From: UBA8514 sp034933685
Lineage (GTDB): Bacteria; Bacillota; Clostridia; Lachnospirales; Anaerotignaceae
Direction: 5' to 3'
Length of the DNA stretch: 64,000 nt
Assembly (NCBI GenBank): GCA_034933685.1
Contig: JAYFNB010000025.1
Location: 55,745 to 119,744, forward strand
Part shown: positions 8,833-16,950 of the stretch, piece after piece
How the letters are laid out: each line of letters starts with the position of its first letter
Position numbering within the stretch: position 1 is the first letter of the stretch
Position numbers and translations under genes: made by a program
The notes under the pieces: model-generated
Seen by the model: only the letters and a program-made list of their open reading frames with translations
The model's database searches: none
What the model was told of the DNA's origin: nothing

Positions 8833-10074
8833 TTACCATATGGAGGAACCTAAAAATTTAATGTTTGACGGCTTTGTGCTTATATCAGCACCTGTAGTTG
8901 CAGAATGTTGCAGACGTACGCCTCGAATTTTTTTCTCATCTCTGAAACGAGTAATAATTCTTTCTGAAACAACAGAGCAGTTTTCGTAGTTTATGCCAAT
9001 AAGCAAAACTAAAAACTGGTTAGGGCTATATCTTGTATATAAATCTCCACGTCTCAATGATCCACTAATCACATCATGCAACGCGTCTGCTGATTCTCGG
9101 AGTTTTTCTCCAGCCTCAAGTGGTTCGCCTTGAACATTTGTAAGTGTAAATAGTGAAAGGAAGATTGATTGACCATTTCTCTCAATAACACGTGAAATAA
9201 AACGATAGCTGTCCACGAAACCAAGGTAGTTGCAGTAATATGCTCCATGTACACCCTCTGCTTCCTTAATTGTTTCCTTAATTCGTTCAATAGAAGATGT
9301 TTCAAGCTTTATATTACCAGTCATATGTTGGTAAAGTGAAAGCATTTTTTGTGAAGGAGATATTCCAAGCTCTTCAAAGAAAAGCTTTGTAATTTCATCA
9401 TATGCCGAAAGAGCATCGTTGTAACGCTTCATATCTAACAGGCATTCAATTCTTAAAAGATGCATCTCTTCATCGAAAGGATATATATGTACAGCGCGGT
9501 TGCATATGTCAAGTCTTAGTCTTGAATCACCGCTTTTCTTAAGCAAAGCACTAACATCGGTTATACATTTTGCATACATATCACGGTAACGCACATTTTC
9601 AATAACAGCCCATGGCTCATTTATAATCATTGGCAAAAACTTGCCCTTATATATTTCTATCGCTCGTTGAAGTAATACTATTTTTTCTTCATCAGGTATG
9701 TCAGTTTCTTGTGCCTGGGTTGCATATGCATCAAACTGCTCAGCATCAATTTCAATTGGAATTGGGCTAGAGAAGGAATACATCCCAGATTTAAATGAAA
9801 TGTAATCATAGTTTGGCAAATGTGAAGATGCCAATAGTTTGCGCAAACGGAAAAGATTTACTTTAAGGTTATTTGCAGGGTTGCTTATGTCATATTCGTT
9901 ATAAAGTATATTTATTAGTGCATCTCTTGGAATTTTTTTGCCTCTATAATATATAAGATATTGAAGTAATTGAGTCGCTTTTGTTATACTACTTCTTTCA
10001 AGAGAGACTGGCTTGCCTTCATAAGTAACAGAAAATCCACCAAGCATTTGCACAATAATTTTATTATCATCCAT
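8833..10074 (-). CDS. BTAD-domain (SARP/AfsR-like) transcriptional regulator with degenerate GGDEF-like tail
   Basis: 413 residues from the ATG at 10074; AGGCGG precedes it, and the upstream GTG at 10083 overlaps that ribosome site. The N-terminal 95 residues form an OmpR-like winged helix (LGGFSVTYEGKPV, then LRKLLASSHL). Next is a bacterial transcriptional activation domain (about 105-245) with TPR-like helices such as ICNRAVHIYPFDEEMH and DALSAYDEITKLFFEELG. The last 120 residues resemble a GGDEF fold: LRRGDLYTRYSPNQFLVLL has SPNQF where active cyclases have GGDEF, so it cannot make cyclic di-GMP and may be a binding or regulatory domain. It is divergent from the DegV gene. Targets are unknown; the repeats at 10112-10169 suggest autoregulation. 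Confidence 0.75.
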   Translation of the reverse strand: MDDNKIIVQMLGGFSVTYEGKPVSLERSSITKATQLLQYLIYYRGKKIPRDALINILYNEYDISNPANNLKVNLFRLRKLLASSHLPNYDYISFKSGMYSFSSPIPIEIDAEQFDAYATQAQETDIPDEEKIVLLQRAIEIYKGKFLPMIINEPWAVIENVRYRDMYAKCITDVSALLKKSGDSRLRLDICNRAVHIYPFDEEMHLLRIECLLDMKRYNDALSAYDEITKLFFEELGISPSQKMLSLYQHMTGNIKLETSSIERIKETIKEAEGVHGAYYCNYLGFVDSYRFISRVIERNGQSIFLSLFTLTNVQGEPLEAGEKLRESADALHDVISGSLRRGDLYTRYSPNQFLVLLIGINYENCSVVSERIITRFRDEKKIRGVRLQHSATTGADISTKPSNIKFLGSSIW

Positions 10075-10111
10075 AAATTTCACCGCCTAAAAAGTTGAAA
10101 ATTTTTTGGTT

Positions 10112-10169
10112 AAACAAATGATTACATTTTTATATAATCCATATAAAACAAATGATTTTAATTACATTT
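10112..10169. promoter_or_regulatory. Direct repeats and palindrome upstream of the BTAD regulator
   Basis: AAACAAATGATT occurs at 10112-10123 and again at 10146-10157, a 34-base period, each followed by ATTACATTT. The second copy also forms CAAATG-N10-CATTTG. It lies in the 364-base divergent region between the regulator and degV, where BTAD-type activators would bind. The rest of the region (10170-10378) is AT-rich with no gene. Confidence 0.35.
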
Positions 10170-10378
10170 GAACTATATTGTATCTTTAAATTAAAATTTA
10201 GTCAATGAAAATAGTCACAATCTTAAGCTTTTTGGTGGATTTTGAGAAAAAACTAAGAAGCAGTGTGAGAAATTATTGATTTGCGCAGCCCATAATTTTT
10301 AAAATAATTTGAAAATTTAGCCTTTGTGATATTACACAACAATGCGTAAAATATTAAGATGACAATGTTATTGAAATA

Positions 10379-10387
10379 TGATATAAT
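10379..10387 (+). promoter_or_regulatory. Extended -10 promoter for degV
   Basis: TG-A-TATAAT at 10379-10387 is a perfect extended -10 element with no clear -35, about 60 bases ahead of the degV start codon. Confidence 0.45.
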
Positions 10388-10447
10388 TTCTAATTAGTTA
10401 TACAAAATTGTATCAATTTATAAAATGTTTTACGGAGGCTGAATATT

Positions 10448-11317
10448 TTGAAGAAGGTTGCAATCATTACAGACAGCAACAGTGGCATTACCCAAAAGAG
10501 TGGGAAAGAAAAAGGAATTTTCGTTATACCCATGCCTTTTACTATAGATGGCAAAACCTATTTCGAAGATATTGACCTGACACAGGAACAGTTCTATAAG
10601 AAGCTGGAAGAGGGAGCGGAAATTTCAACATCCCAGCCCGCAATTGGCGATATAATGGATTTATGGGAAGAAGTGCTGAAAGAATATGATGAAATAGTAC
10701 ATATTCCAATGAGCAGTGGTTTAAGCAGTGCTTATCAAACAGCGCAAATGATTTCTGAAGATTATAACGAAAGGGTACAGGTTGTTAATAACCAAAGAAT
10801 TTCTGTAACTCAAAAGCAATCAGTTTTTGATGCGTTACATATGGCGCAAAATGGAAAGAGTGCCATGGAAATAAAAGAATATTTGGAGAAAACAAAGTTT
10901 GACTCAAGCATATATATTACCCTTGAAACCCTTAAATATCTAAAACGCGGTGGAAGAATTACACCAGCAGCAGCAGCATTAGGTGAGATTTTAAGACTTA
11001 AACCAGTTTTGCAAATTCAGGGTGAAAAATTAGATGCACTGGCTAAAGCTAGAACAAAAAAAATGGCAAGAAAAATTATGCTTCGGGCGATGAAAAACGA
11101 CTTTGAAAAACGTTTTAACGCAGGTGAAAATGGAGAAACAATGCTTTTGCAGATGGCATACACTGGTGACAATGTTGAGATTAAGGACTTTTATGAAGAA
11201 GTTATGGAGACTTACCCTAACCACCAAATTTTTATTGACCCGTTATCCTTAAGTGTTGCTTGTCATTTAGGGCCAGGAGCAATTGCAATTGCTTGCACGA
11301 AAAAAATGAACATATAA
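10448..11317 (+). CDS. DegV family fatty-acid-binding protein
   Basis: 289 residues. The start is a TTG at 10448, nine bases after GGAGG at 10434-10438; no ATG is close. It opens with AIITDSNSGIT and contains EISTSQPAIGDI and IPMSSGLSSAYQTA, signature segments of the DegV fold, then TLKYLKRGGRIT and a C-terminal HLGPGAIAIA. DegV proteins (FakB-like) bind a fatty acid between two domains, and in Firmicutes they present it to the kinase FakA for phospholipid synthesis. No fakA gene is nearby, so it is one of the usual dispersed paralogues. It is transcribed alone: extended -10 promoter upstream and terminator immediately downstream. Confidence 0.9.
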   Translation: MKKVAIITDSNSGITQKSGKEKGIFVIPMPFTIDGKTYFEDIDLTQEQFYKKLEEGAEISTSQPAIGDIMDLWEEVLKEYDEIVHIPMSSGLSSAYQTAQMISEDYNERVQVVNNQRISVTQKQSVFDALHMAQNGKSAMEIKEYLEKTKFDSSIYITLETLKYLKRGGRITPAAAALGEILRLKPVLQIQGEKLDALAKARTKKMARKIMLRAMKNDFEKRFNAGENGETMLLQMAYTGDNVEIKDFYEEVMETYPNHQIFIDPLSLSVACHLGPGAIAIACTKKMNI

Positions 11318-11330
11318 TGTAGTATTATTA

Positions 11331-11363
11331 AGAACAAGCTTTAATCGCTTGTTCTTGTATTTT
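11331..11363 (+). terminator. Terminator of degV
   Basis: AGAACAAGC (11331-11339) pairs perfectly with GCTTGTTCT (11347-11355), followed by TGTATTTT. Confidence 0.75.
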
Positions 11364-11477
11364 GGCCAAAAACAAGAAAATCGATGAAAAAACGAGTAAT
11401 ATAAAGAAAAACAAAGTAAATAAATAATAATGGATATATTCTACTTTATATAGTATAATAATATATAATAAATTAAG

Positions 11478-11506
11478 TTGCATAATTGTAGTGATATGGT
11501 AATATT
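11478..11506 (+). promoter_or_regulatory. Probable groESL promoter
   Basis: TTGCAT (11478-11483), a 17-base spacer and AATATT (11501-11506) lie just ahead of the CIRCE operator, as expected for HrcA-repressed groESL operons. Both hexamers are imperfect. Confidence 0.4.
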
Positions 11507-11516
11507 ATCTTGTTGA

Positions 11517-11543
11517 TTAGCACTCGACCAAGGTGAGTGCTAA
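11517..11543. promoter_or_regulatory. CIRCE operator (HrcA site)
   Basis: TTAGCACTC (11517-11525), nine bases, GAGTGCTAA (11535-11543): a perfect copy of the CIRCE inverted repeat. It predicts heat-shock control of groESL by HrcA, whose gene is not in the window. Confidence 0.97.
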
Positions 11544-11599
11544 CATCAGGGAAATTATAGATTTGTATAAAATTATTTTTAATAAGGAGGTCTTTTAAT

Positions 11600-11887
11600 A
11601 TGAAACTTGTACCACTTGGTGACAAAGTTGTAATTAAGCAGATGGAAGCAGAGGAAAAAACAAAATCTGGTATCGTGCTTCCAACCCAAAGTAAAGAAAA
11701 GCCACAAGAGGCAGAGGTAATTGCAGTTGGCCCTGGCGGAAATGTATATGGTGAAGAGGTTACAATGATGGTTAAACCTGGGGATAGGGTTATCTATTCA
11801 AAATACACAGGCTCTGAAGTAAAATTTGATGGCAACACATATATTATTTTAAGGCAGGCAGATATTTTAGCAATTGTTGAAGACTAA
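11600..11887 (+). CDS. groES: Co-chaperonin GroES (Hsp10)
   Basis: 95 residues, normal length for GroES. It starts LVPLGDKVVIKQ, has the mobile-loop region KTKSGIVLPTQSKEKPQ that docks on GroEL, and the conserved VKPGDRVIYSKYTGSEVKFDG. AAGGAGG precedes the ATG. It forms the heptameric lid on GroEL in the cytoplasm. The CIRCE operator lies 57 bases upstream and groEL begins 23 bases downstream, so the pair is one HrcA-regulated operon. Confidence 0.97.
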   Translation: MKLVPLGDKVVIKQMEAEEKTKSGIVLPTQSKEKPQEAEVIAVGPGGNVYGEEVTMMVKPGDRVIYSKYTGSEVKFDGNTYIILRQADILAIVED

Positions 11888-11910
11888 TTAATCAGGAGGA
11901 ATGAGAAATT

Positions 11911-13548
11911 ATGGCAAAACAGATTAAATATGGAGCAGATGCTAGAAACTCTATGGTTGAAGGCGTAAACAAGTTGGCTGACACAGTAAAAGTAACACTT
12001 GGTCCAAAGGGACGTAACGTGGTTCTTGACAGAAAATTTATGAGTCCACTTATTACAAATGATGGTGTTTCAATTGCAAGAGACATTGAATTTGAAGACC
12101 CATATGAAAACATGGGTGCGCAGCTTGTTAAGGAAGTTGCTACACAAACTAATGATGTAGCAGGTGATGGTACAACAACAGCTACTGTACTTGCACAGGC
12201 AATGGTACAGGAAGGTCTTAAGAATATTGCAGCAGGCGCAAATGCTATTATTCTTAGAAAAGGCATGCAAAAGGCAACTACTGCTGCAGTAGAAGAAATT
12301 AAGGGCATGAGCACAGTTGTTTCTACAAAAAATCATATTGCAAGAGTAGCGGCTATTTCATCAGGTGATGACGAAGTTGGAAACATGATTGCGGATGCCA
12401 TGGAGAAGGTTACAAATAACGGAGTAATAACTGTTGAAGAATCAAAAACAATGAATACAGAGCTTGAGCTTGTTGAAGGTATGCAATTTGACAAGGGTTA
12501 TCTTTCAAGCTACATGTCAACAGATATGGAAAAAATGATTGCTATACTTGAAGACCCATATATTCTTATTACAGACAAAAAAATTGCAAATATTCAGGAA
12601 ATTTTACCAATACTTGAGCAAATTGTTCAAACAGGAGCAAAGCTTCTTATAATTGCTGAAGACATTGAGGGTGAAGCGCTTGCAACACTTGTACTTAATA
12701 AGCTTAGAGGAGCATTTACATGCGTAGCTGTGAAAGCACCTGGCTATGGAGAAAGAAGAAAAGCACAGCTTGCTGACCTTGCGGCCCTTACAGGTGCACA
12801 GGTTATTTCAGATGAGTTTGGAATTGACCTTAAAGATGTAAAACTTGAAATGCTTGGTAGAGCAAGAACAGTAAGAGTTGAAAAAGAGCTTACCATTATT
12901 ACAGATGGAGCAGGTGCAAAAGAGGATATTGAAGGCAGAGTACGTCAAATTAAAGCTGCTCTTGAAGAAACAAGCAGTGATTTTGAGAAAGAAAAATTGC
13001 AAGAAAGACTTGCTAAACTTGCAGGTGGTGTAGCGGTTATTAAAGTCGGCGCCGCAACAGAAACAGAAATGAAAGAAAAGAAACTTCGTATGGAGGATGC
13101 TTTAGCAGCAACAAGAGCGGCTGTTGAAGAAGGTATTGTTGCAGGCGGTGGAACAGCATATATTCACGCTGTTGCAAAGGTTGCAGAAGTTGTTAAAAAC
13201 TTGGTAGGCGATGAAAAAACAGGCGGTGAAATAGTTCTTAAAGCACTGGAATCACCAATGCGTCAGATTGCGGCAAACGCAGGCCTTGAAGGTTCAATTA
13301 TTGTAAATAAAGTTAAAGAGTTGGCTGTTGGTGTTGGTTTTAATGCACTTACTGAAGAATATGTAGACATGGTTGAGGCAGGTATTGTTGACCCAACTAA
13401 GGTAACAAGAAGTGCATTACAAAATGCTACATCTGTTGCCTCTACATTCCTTACAACTGAGGCTGTAGTAGCAGACTTCCCAGCAAAGAATGGTGCCGCA
13501 GACTATATGCAGCAAGGTCCTTCAAACGGAATGGGCGGATTTATGTAA
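11911..13548 (+). CDS. groEL: Chaperonin GroEL (Hsp60)
   Basis: 545 residues, full length. KQIKYGADARNSM at the start, the nucleotide-binding TLGPKGRNVVLD and GDGTTTATVLAQ motifs, the apical-domain sequence and AGGGVAVIKVGAATETE (written here as in the family; this copy reads AGGVAVIKVGAATE) are all in place. The C-terminus ends in a short GMGGFM tail, the usual Gly/Met-rich end. It folds substrate proteins in the cytoplasm with ATP and GroES. AGGAGG precedes the ATG, and a strong terminator follows the stop codon. No anomaly was seen. Confidence 0.97.
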   Translation: MAKQIKYGADARNSMVEGVNKLADTVKVTLGPKGRNVVLDRKFMSPLITNDGVSIARDIEFEDPYENMGAQLVKEVATQTNDVAGDGTTTATVLAQAMVQEGLKNIAAGANAIILRKGMQKATTAAVEEIKGMSTVVSTKNHIARVAAISSGDDEVGNMIADAMEKVTNNGVITVEESKTMNTELELVEGMQFDKGYLSSYMSTDMEKMIAILEDPYILITDKKIANIQEILPILEQIVQTGAKLLIIAEDIEGEALATLVLNKLRGAFTCVAVKAPGYGERRKAQLADLAALTGAQVISDEFGIDLKDVKLEMLGRARTVRVEKELTIITDGAGAKEDIEGRVRQIKAALEETSSDFEKEKLQERLAKLAGGVAVIKVGAATETEMKEKKLRMEDALAATRAAVEEGIVAGGGTAYIHAVAKVAEVVKNLVGDEKTGGEIVLKALESPMRQIAANAGLEGSIIVNKVKELAVGVGFNALTEEYVDMVEAGIVDPTKVTRSALQNATSVASTFLTTEAVVADFPAKNGAADYMQQGPSNGMGGFM

Positions 13549-13566
13549 AAAATAGTATTTAACTAT

Positions 13567-13617
13567 AAGACTCGATTTATTCAGAATAACAAACCTGAAT
13601 AAATCGGGTCTTTTTTT
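13567..13617 (+). terminator. Terminator of groESL
   Basis: An 18-bp stem with one G-U pair: AAGACTCGATTTATTCAG (13567-13584) pairs with CTGAATAAATCGGGTCTT (13595-13612), followed by seven T. Confidence 0.9.
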
Positions 13618-13894
13618 GGTTGTTTGAAGATTTGATTTAACTTCAAAATTTAAAAGTAAGAATTCAGATTCTGTAACAATATTTTGAAAGGAATTTTAAA
13701 AGTTAAAATAAATTACATATTTTTATAAATAAAATGGAAATAATACAGTAGTTGCAAATATTAAAATGTTAATTATACAATGTAAACAATATACAATCTG
13801 TTTATTGGACAATTTTGCGCATTAGTAATAATAAATAGCATATTAAACAAAGTTTTTAATTAAACAGGTCAAAAGAGTGGTGTTTTTTAGACAC

Positions 13895-13971
13895 ATTAAT
13901 GCTAAAATCATAAAAAAAACGCTATTTGTTTGCGTAAGAAAGACAAATGGGTTATTATAGCGTGCATTAGT
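13895..13971. other. Nested three-helix inverted repeat, unassigned
   Basis: In the 500-base gap between groEL and sdaAB three helices nest: ATTAATGC (13895) with GCATTAGT (13964), ACGCTAT (13919) with ATAGCGT (13957), and ATTTGT (13924) with ACAAAT (13943). A small CCG-CGTA-CGG hairpin follows. It has no coding potential. It could be a small structured RNA, a terminator from the far side or a cruciform; no known family was recognised. The rest of 13618-14004 is AT-rich and featureless. Confidence 0.35.
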
Positions 13972-14004
13972 CCGCGTACGGTAAAATTCAACAACAAAAT
14001 TGCA

Positions 14005-14033
14005 TTGACTAAAATATTTTTTACTTATATAAT
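14005..14033 (+). promoter_or_regulatory. Promoter of the serine/threonine catabolic operon
   Basis: TTGACT (14005-14010), 17 bases, TATAAT (14028-14033). This is a near-consensus sigma-A promoter about 80 bases before the sdaAB start. Confidence 0.75.
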
Positions 14034-14047
14034 GTTACTATAAGTAA
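14021..14047. promoter_or_regulatory. Palindromic operator over the sdaAB promoter
   Basis: TTACTTATA (14021-14029), nine bases, TATAAGTAA (14039-14047): a perfect 9-9-9 inverted repeat covering the -10 box and the expected start site. Its position predicts a repressor that blocks the promoter, possibly sensing serine, threonine or a product. No regulator gene adjoins it. Confidence 0.55.
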
Positions 14048-14114
14048 ACAGTGTAACAACAAAGTGATTGTTTGCAAAGTTCTAAGAGTTTTCGGCTCAG
14101 AGAGGATGAAGATT

Positions 14115-14774
14115 ATGGATGCTTTCGATATCATTGGGCCAATAATGATAGGTCCTTCAAGTTCACATACAGCAGGGGCGGTAAGAATTGGAAAGTATGC
14201 AAGAAGTATTCTTGGGAAAAAGGCAGTTAAGGCTGACGTCTATTTCAGTGGTTCGTTTTCAAAAACATACAAAGGACATGGAACAGATAAGGCAATAATT
14301 GCAGGAATACTTGGCATGGAAACTGATGATTCAAGAATTAGAAATAGTATTGAGATTGCAACTGAAAGTGGTCTAGATTTTAAATTTCATGAAGTTGAAA
14401 TTGATGGTGCACATCCTAACACTGCACTAATTGAGCTTGTGGCGGAAGATGGGAAGAAAGTTTCGGTACAGGGTGCGTCTATTGGCGGAGGAAACATCGT
14501 CATAACAAAGATTAATGACACTGAAGTAAGTATAACAGGTAAATCAACAACAATTATTGTACATCATAGGGATGTTCCCGGAATGATTTCAGATGTAACA
14601 AATATTTTAGCAAGACGAGGTGTTAATATAGGTCGCTTTGAGCTAAGAAGAAGCCAAAAAGGCGGTATAGCTGTAATGATTATAGAGATTGACGGCAATG
14701 TGGATGACAGTGTTAATGAGGCAATATCTAATTTTCCAAATGTAACAGCGTCTACAATACTAAAGGCAATATAA
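14115..14774 (+). CDS. sdaAB: L-serine dehydratase, iron-sulfur dependent, beta subunit
   Basis: 219 residues from the ATG at 14115, preceded by GAGAGG at about nine bases; longer frames add a non-conserved N-terminus. It begins FDIIGPIMIGPSSSHTAGAVRIGKYAR, the hallmark of the beta chain, and ends in an ACT-like regulatory domain (HHRDVPGMISDVTNILARRGVNIGRFELRR). With the alpha chain it converts L-serine to pyruvate and ammonia using a [4Fe-4S] cluster that is oxygen-labile, fitting an anaerobe. sdaAA follows after 11 bases. It is the first gene of a four-gene amino-acid degradation operon. Confidence 0.95.
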   Translation: MDAFDIIGPIMIGPSSSHTAGAVRIGKYARSILGKKAVKADVYFSGSFSKTYKGHGTDKAIIAGILGMETDDSRIRNSIEIATESGLDFKFHEVEIDGAHPNTALIELVAEDGKKVSVQGASIGGGNIVITKINDTEVSITGKSTTIIVHHRDVPGMISDVTNILARRGVNIGRFELRRSQKGGIAVMIIEIDGNVDDSVNEAISNFPNVTASTILKAI

Positions 14775-14785
14775 GAGGTGAATGT

Positions 14786-15658
14786 ATGAAATACGATTCG
14801 ATAGCAGATTTAGTTAAAATTGCAGAGGAACAGGGAGTTAATATTTCTGATATTGTTATTAAAGACCAAGCTATGGTAAGAGAAGTGACAGAAGCTGAGG
14901 CCTATGCACAAATGGAAAAATCACTTAATGTAATGCGAGAATCGGTGCTGGAAGGGATAGATAAGGACAAAAGGTCGGCCAGCGGACTCACAGGTGGCTC
15001 GGCATACAAAATGAAAATGGTTGTTGATGAAGGCAAGAACATATGTGGAAAGGTTTTCGGTGAGGCCATGGTTAAGGCTTTGGCCGTATCAGAAACAAAT
15101 GCATGTATGGGCAGAATAGTGGCGGCACCTACAGCAGGTAGCTGTGGAATAATTCCAGCGGCAATACTAACAATAATGGAGGACAGAGGACTGGAAGATG
15201 AAAAGGCGGTAAAAGCTTTATTTACTGCATCAGCGGTAGGAATGGTAATTGCCACAAAGGCGAGTATTGCTGGTGCAGAAGGTGGATGTCAAGCAGAATG
15301 CGGAAGTGGAAGTGCAATGGCAGCTTCAGCTTTGGTTGAAATGTGCGGAGGTACACCTAAGATGGCAGAGCACGCATGTGCAATAGCACTAAAAAATATT
15401 TTAGGGCTTGTGTGCGACCCTGTTGCAGGATTGGTTGAAATTCCATGTATTAAAAGAAATGCAATGGGTGTTGCAAATGCCTTTGTGGCAGCAGAATTAG
15501 CCCTTGCTGGCATAGAAAGCGCAATACCTGCAGATGAGGTGATATGGGCAATGAAAAAGATTGGTGACAGCATGTCTCCTGCCCTTAAGGAAACAGCGGA
15601 TGGTGGATTAGCTGCAACGCCAACTGGAAAAGAATTATGTAAAAAAGTATTTGGATAA
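14786..15658 (+). CDS. sdaAA: L-serine dehydratase, iron-sulfur dependent, alpha subunit
   Basis: 290 residues, normal for the separate alpha chain. It carries SGLTGGSAYKM, the catalytic and cluster region ETNACMGRIVAAPTAGSCGIIPA, then EGGCQAECGSGSAMAA and GLVCDPVAGLVEIPCIKRN, which supply the cysteines for the [4Fe-4S] cluster. AGAGGTG precedes the ATG at 14786. It acts with the beta subunit to deaminate L-serine. The threonine ammonia-lyase gene follows within 20 bases, so the operon handles both hydroxy amino acids. Confidence 0.95.
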   Translation: MKYDSIADLVKIAEEQGVNISDIVIKDQAMVREVTEAEAYAQMEKSLNVMRESVLEGIDKDKRSASGLTGGSAYKMKMVVDEGKNICGKVFGEAMVKALAVSETNACMGRIVAAPTAGSCGIIPAAILTIMEDRGLEDEKAVKALFTASAVGMVIATKASIAGAEGGCQAECGSGSAMAASALVEMCGGTPKMAEHACAIALKNILGLVCDPVAGLVEIPCIKRNAMGVANAFVAAELALAGIESAIPADEVIWAMKKIGDSMSPALKETADGGLAATPTGKELCKKVFG

Positions 15659-15674
15659 AACGGGGGAAAAGAAA

Positions 15675-16868
15675 ATGATTTCATTAGAAATGCTTTATGA
15701 TGCACAACGTGTTATTAGAGATGTTGCAAGACTTACACCAATATCCTCAGCTCCAAAAATCGGAGAAAATATCTATATTAAAGCAGAAAATCTTCAACTC
15801 ACAGGCTCTTTCAAACTTAGAGGTGCTTATTACAAAATACACAGCCTTACACCAGAGGAAAAGGCGCATGGTGTTATCGCTTGTTCGGCTGGTAACCATG
15901 CCCAAGGTGTGGCATTATCAGCTACAAAGGCAGGCATTAAGTCAATAATCTGTATGCCAAGTGGTGCACCTTTATCTAAAATTGAAGCAACAAGAAATTA
16001 TGGTGCGGAAGTTGTACTTGTTAATGGTGTATACGATGATGCGTATGCAAAAGCGGTTCAGCTTGTTGAAGAAAAAGGATATACATTTGCACATCCTTTT
16101 AATGATGAAAGAGTAATTGCTGGTCAAGGGACTATAGGTTTGGAAATACTAAATCAGTTACCTGAAGTTGATGTAGTAGTTGTTCCTATCGGTGGCGGTG
16201 GTCTTATAAGCGGCGTTGCTTATGCTATTAAATCAATTAAACCTGAATGCAAAGTAATAGGGGTACAGGCAGCAGGTGCACCAAGTATGTATGAGTCAAG
16301 ATTAAAAGGCGAGGTTTCAGAGCTTGAAAGTGTATCAACAATTGCAGATGGAATAGCAGTTAAAAAACCAGGAGACCTCACATTTGAAATGTGTCAAAAA
16401 TATGTGGATGACATTGTTACAGTGAGTGAGGATGAAATTGCAACAGCGATACTTACGTTGATGGAGGGACAGAAAACTGTAGCAGAGGGCGCAGGGGCAA
16501 CCTCGGTAGCGGCAGTAATGTTTAACAAAATCGATGTTAAGGATAAGAAAGTAGTTTGCGTTGTATCAGGGGGGAATATTGACGTAAGCATTCTTTCAAG
16601 AGTAATAACTAAGGGTCTTAACAAAACTGGACGTATTAGTGAAATTACTACAAAGGTACTTGATAAACCCGGTCAGCTTATAAACCTTTTGCAGGTAATA
16701 TCTGAAACAGGAGCGAATGTTATGAGCGTTAGCCATGAAAGGGAGGCTAAGAAATCCGAAGTGAATTCCTGCGTTGTTACAATGGTACTTGAAACCAGAA
16801 ATATTGAACACGTTAAGGAAATTAAAAAAGCTCTTAAAATAAAGGGCTATGAAATTTTTAATGATTAA
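15675..16868 (+). CDS. ilvA: Threonine ammonia-lyase (PLP, with ACT domain)
   Basis: 397 residues from the ATG at 15675, which follows a CGGGGGAAAAG ribosome site; the frame beginning at 15651 overlaps sdaAA. Fold type II PLP enzyme: the Schiff-base lysine is in TGSFKLRGAYYK (about residue 50), the phosphate loop is PIGGGGLISG, and VVSGGNID lies near the end of the catalytic part. A single C-terminal ACT domain (TTKVLDKPGQLINLLQVISETGANV) follows. It converts threonine to 2-oxobutyrate and ammonia. Context with serine dehydratase and a symporter favours a catabolic (tdcB-like) role over isoleucine synthesis; the symbol could equally be tdcB. Confidence 0.9.
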   Translation: MISLEMLYDAQRVIRDVARLTPISSAPKIGENIYIKAENLQLTGSFKLRGAYYKIHSLTPEEKAHGVIACSAGNHAQGVALSATKAGIKSIICMPSGAPLSKIEATRNYGAEVVLVNGVYDDAYAKAVQLVEEKGYTFAHPFNDERVIAGQGTIGLEILNQLPEVDVVVVPIGGGGLISGVAYAIKSIKPECKVIGVQAAGAPSMYESRLKGEVSELESVSTIADGIAVKKPGDLTFEMCQKYVDDIVTVSEDEIATAILTLMEGQKTVAEGAGATSVAAVMFNKIDVKDKKVVCVVSGGNIDVSILSRVITKGLNKTGRISEITTKVLDKPGQLINLLQVISETGANVMSVSHEREAKKSEVNSCVVTMVLETRNIEHVKEIKKALKIKGYEIFND

Positions 16869-16906
16869 TTTTTTGGGACTTTTTGGTTGTTATTATATCT
16901 TAAAAA

Positions 16907-16950
16907 AGGAGGGAGCTGCTGTCTTTTACATATAGACTTCAGCAAAATTT
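16907..16950 (+). promoter_or_regulatory. Distant ribosome site bridged by a hairpin before the symporter
   Basis: AGGAGGG lies at 16907-16913, 37 bases before the ATG at 16951, too far for normal initiation, and a stop at 16933 rules out an in-frame upstream start. Between them GCTG-CT-GTCT (16915-16924) can pair with AGAC-TT-CAGC (16934-16943). Folding this hairpin leaves about eight effective bases between ribosome site and start. Confidence 0.4.
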
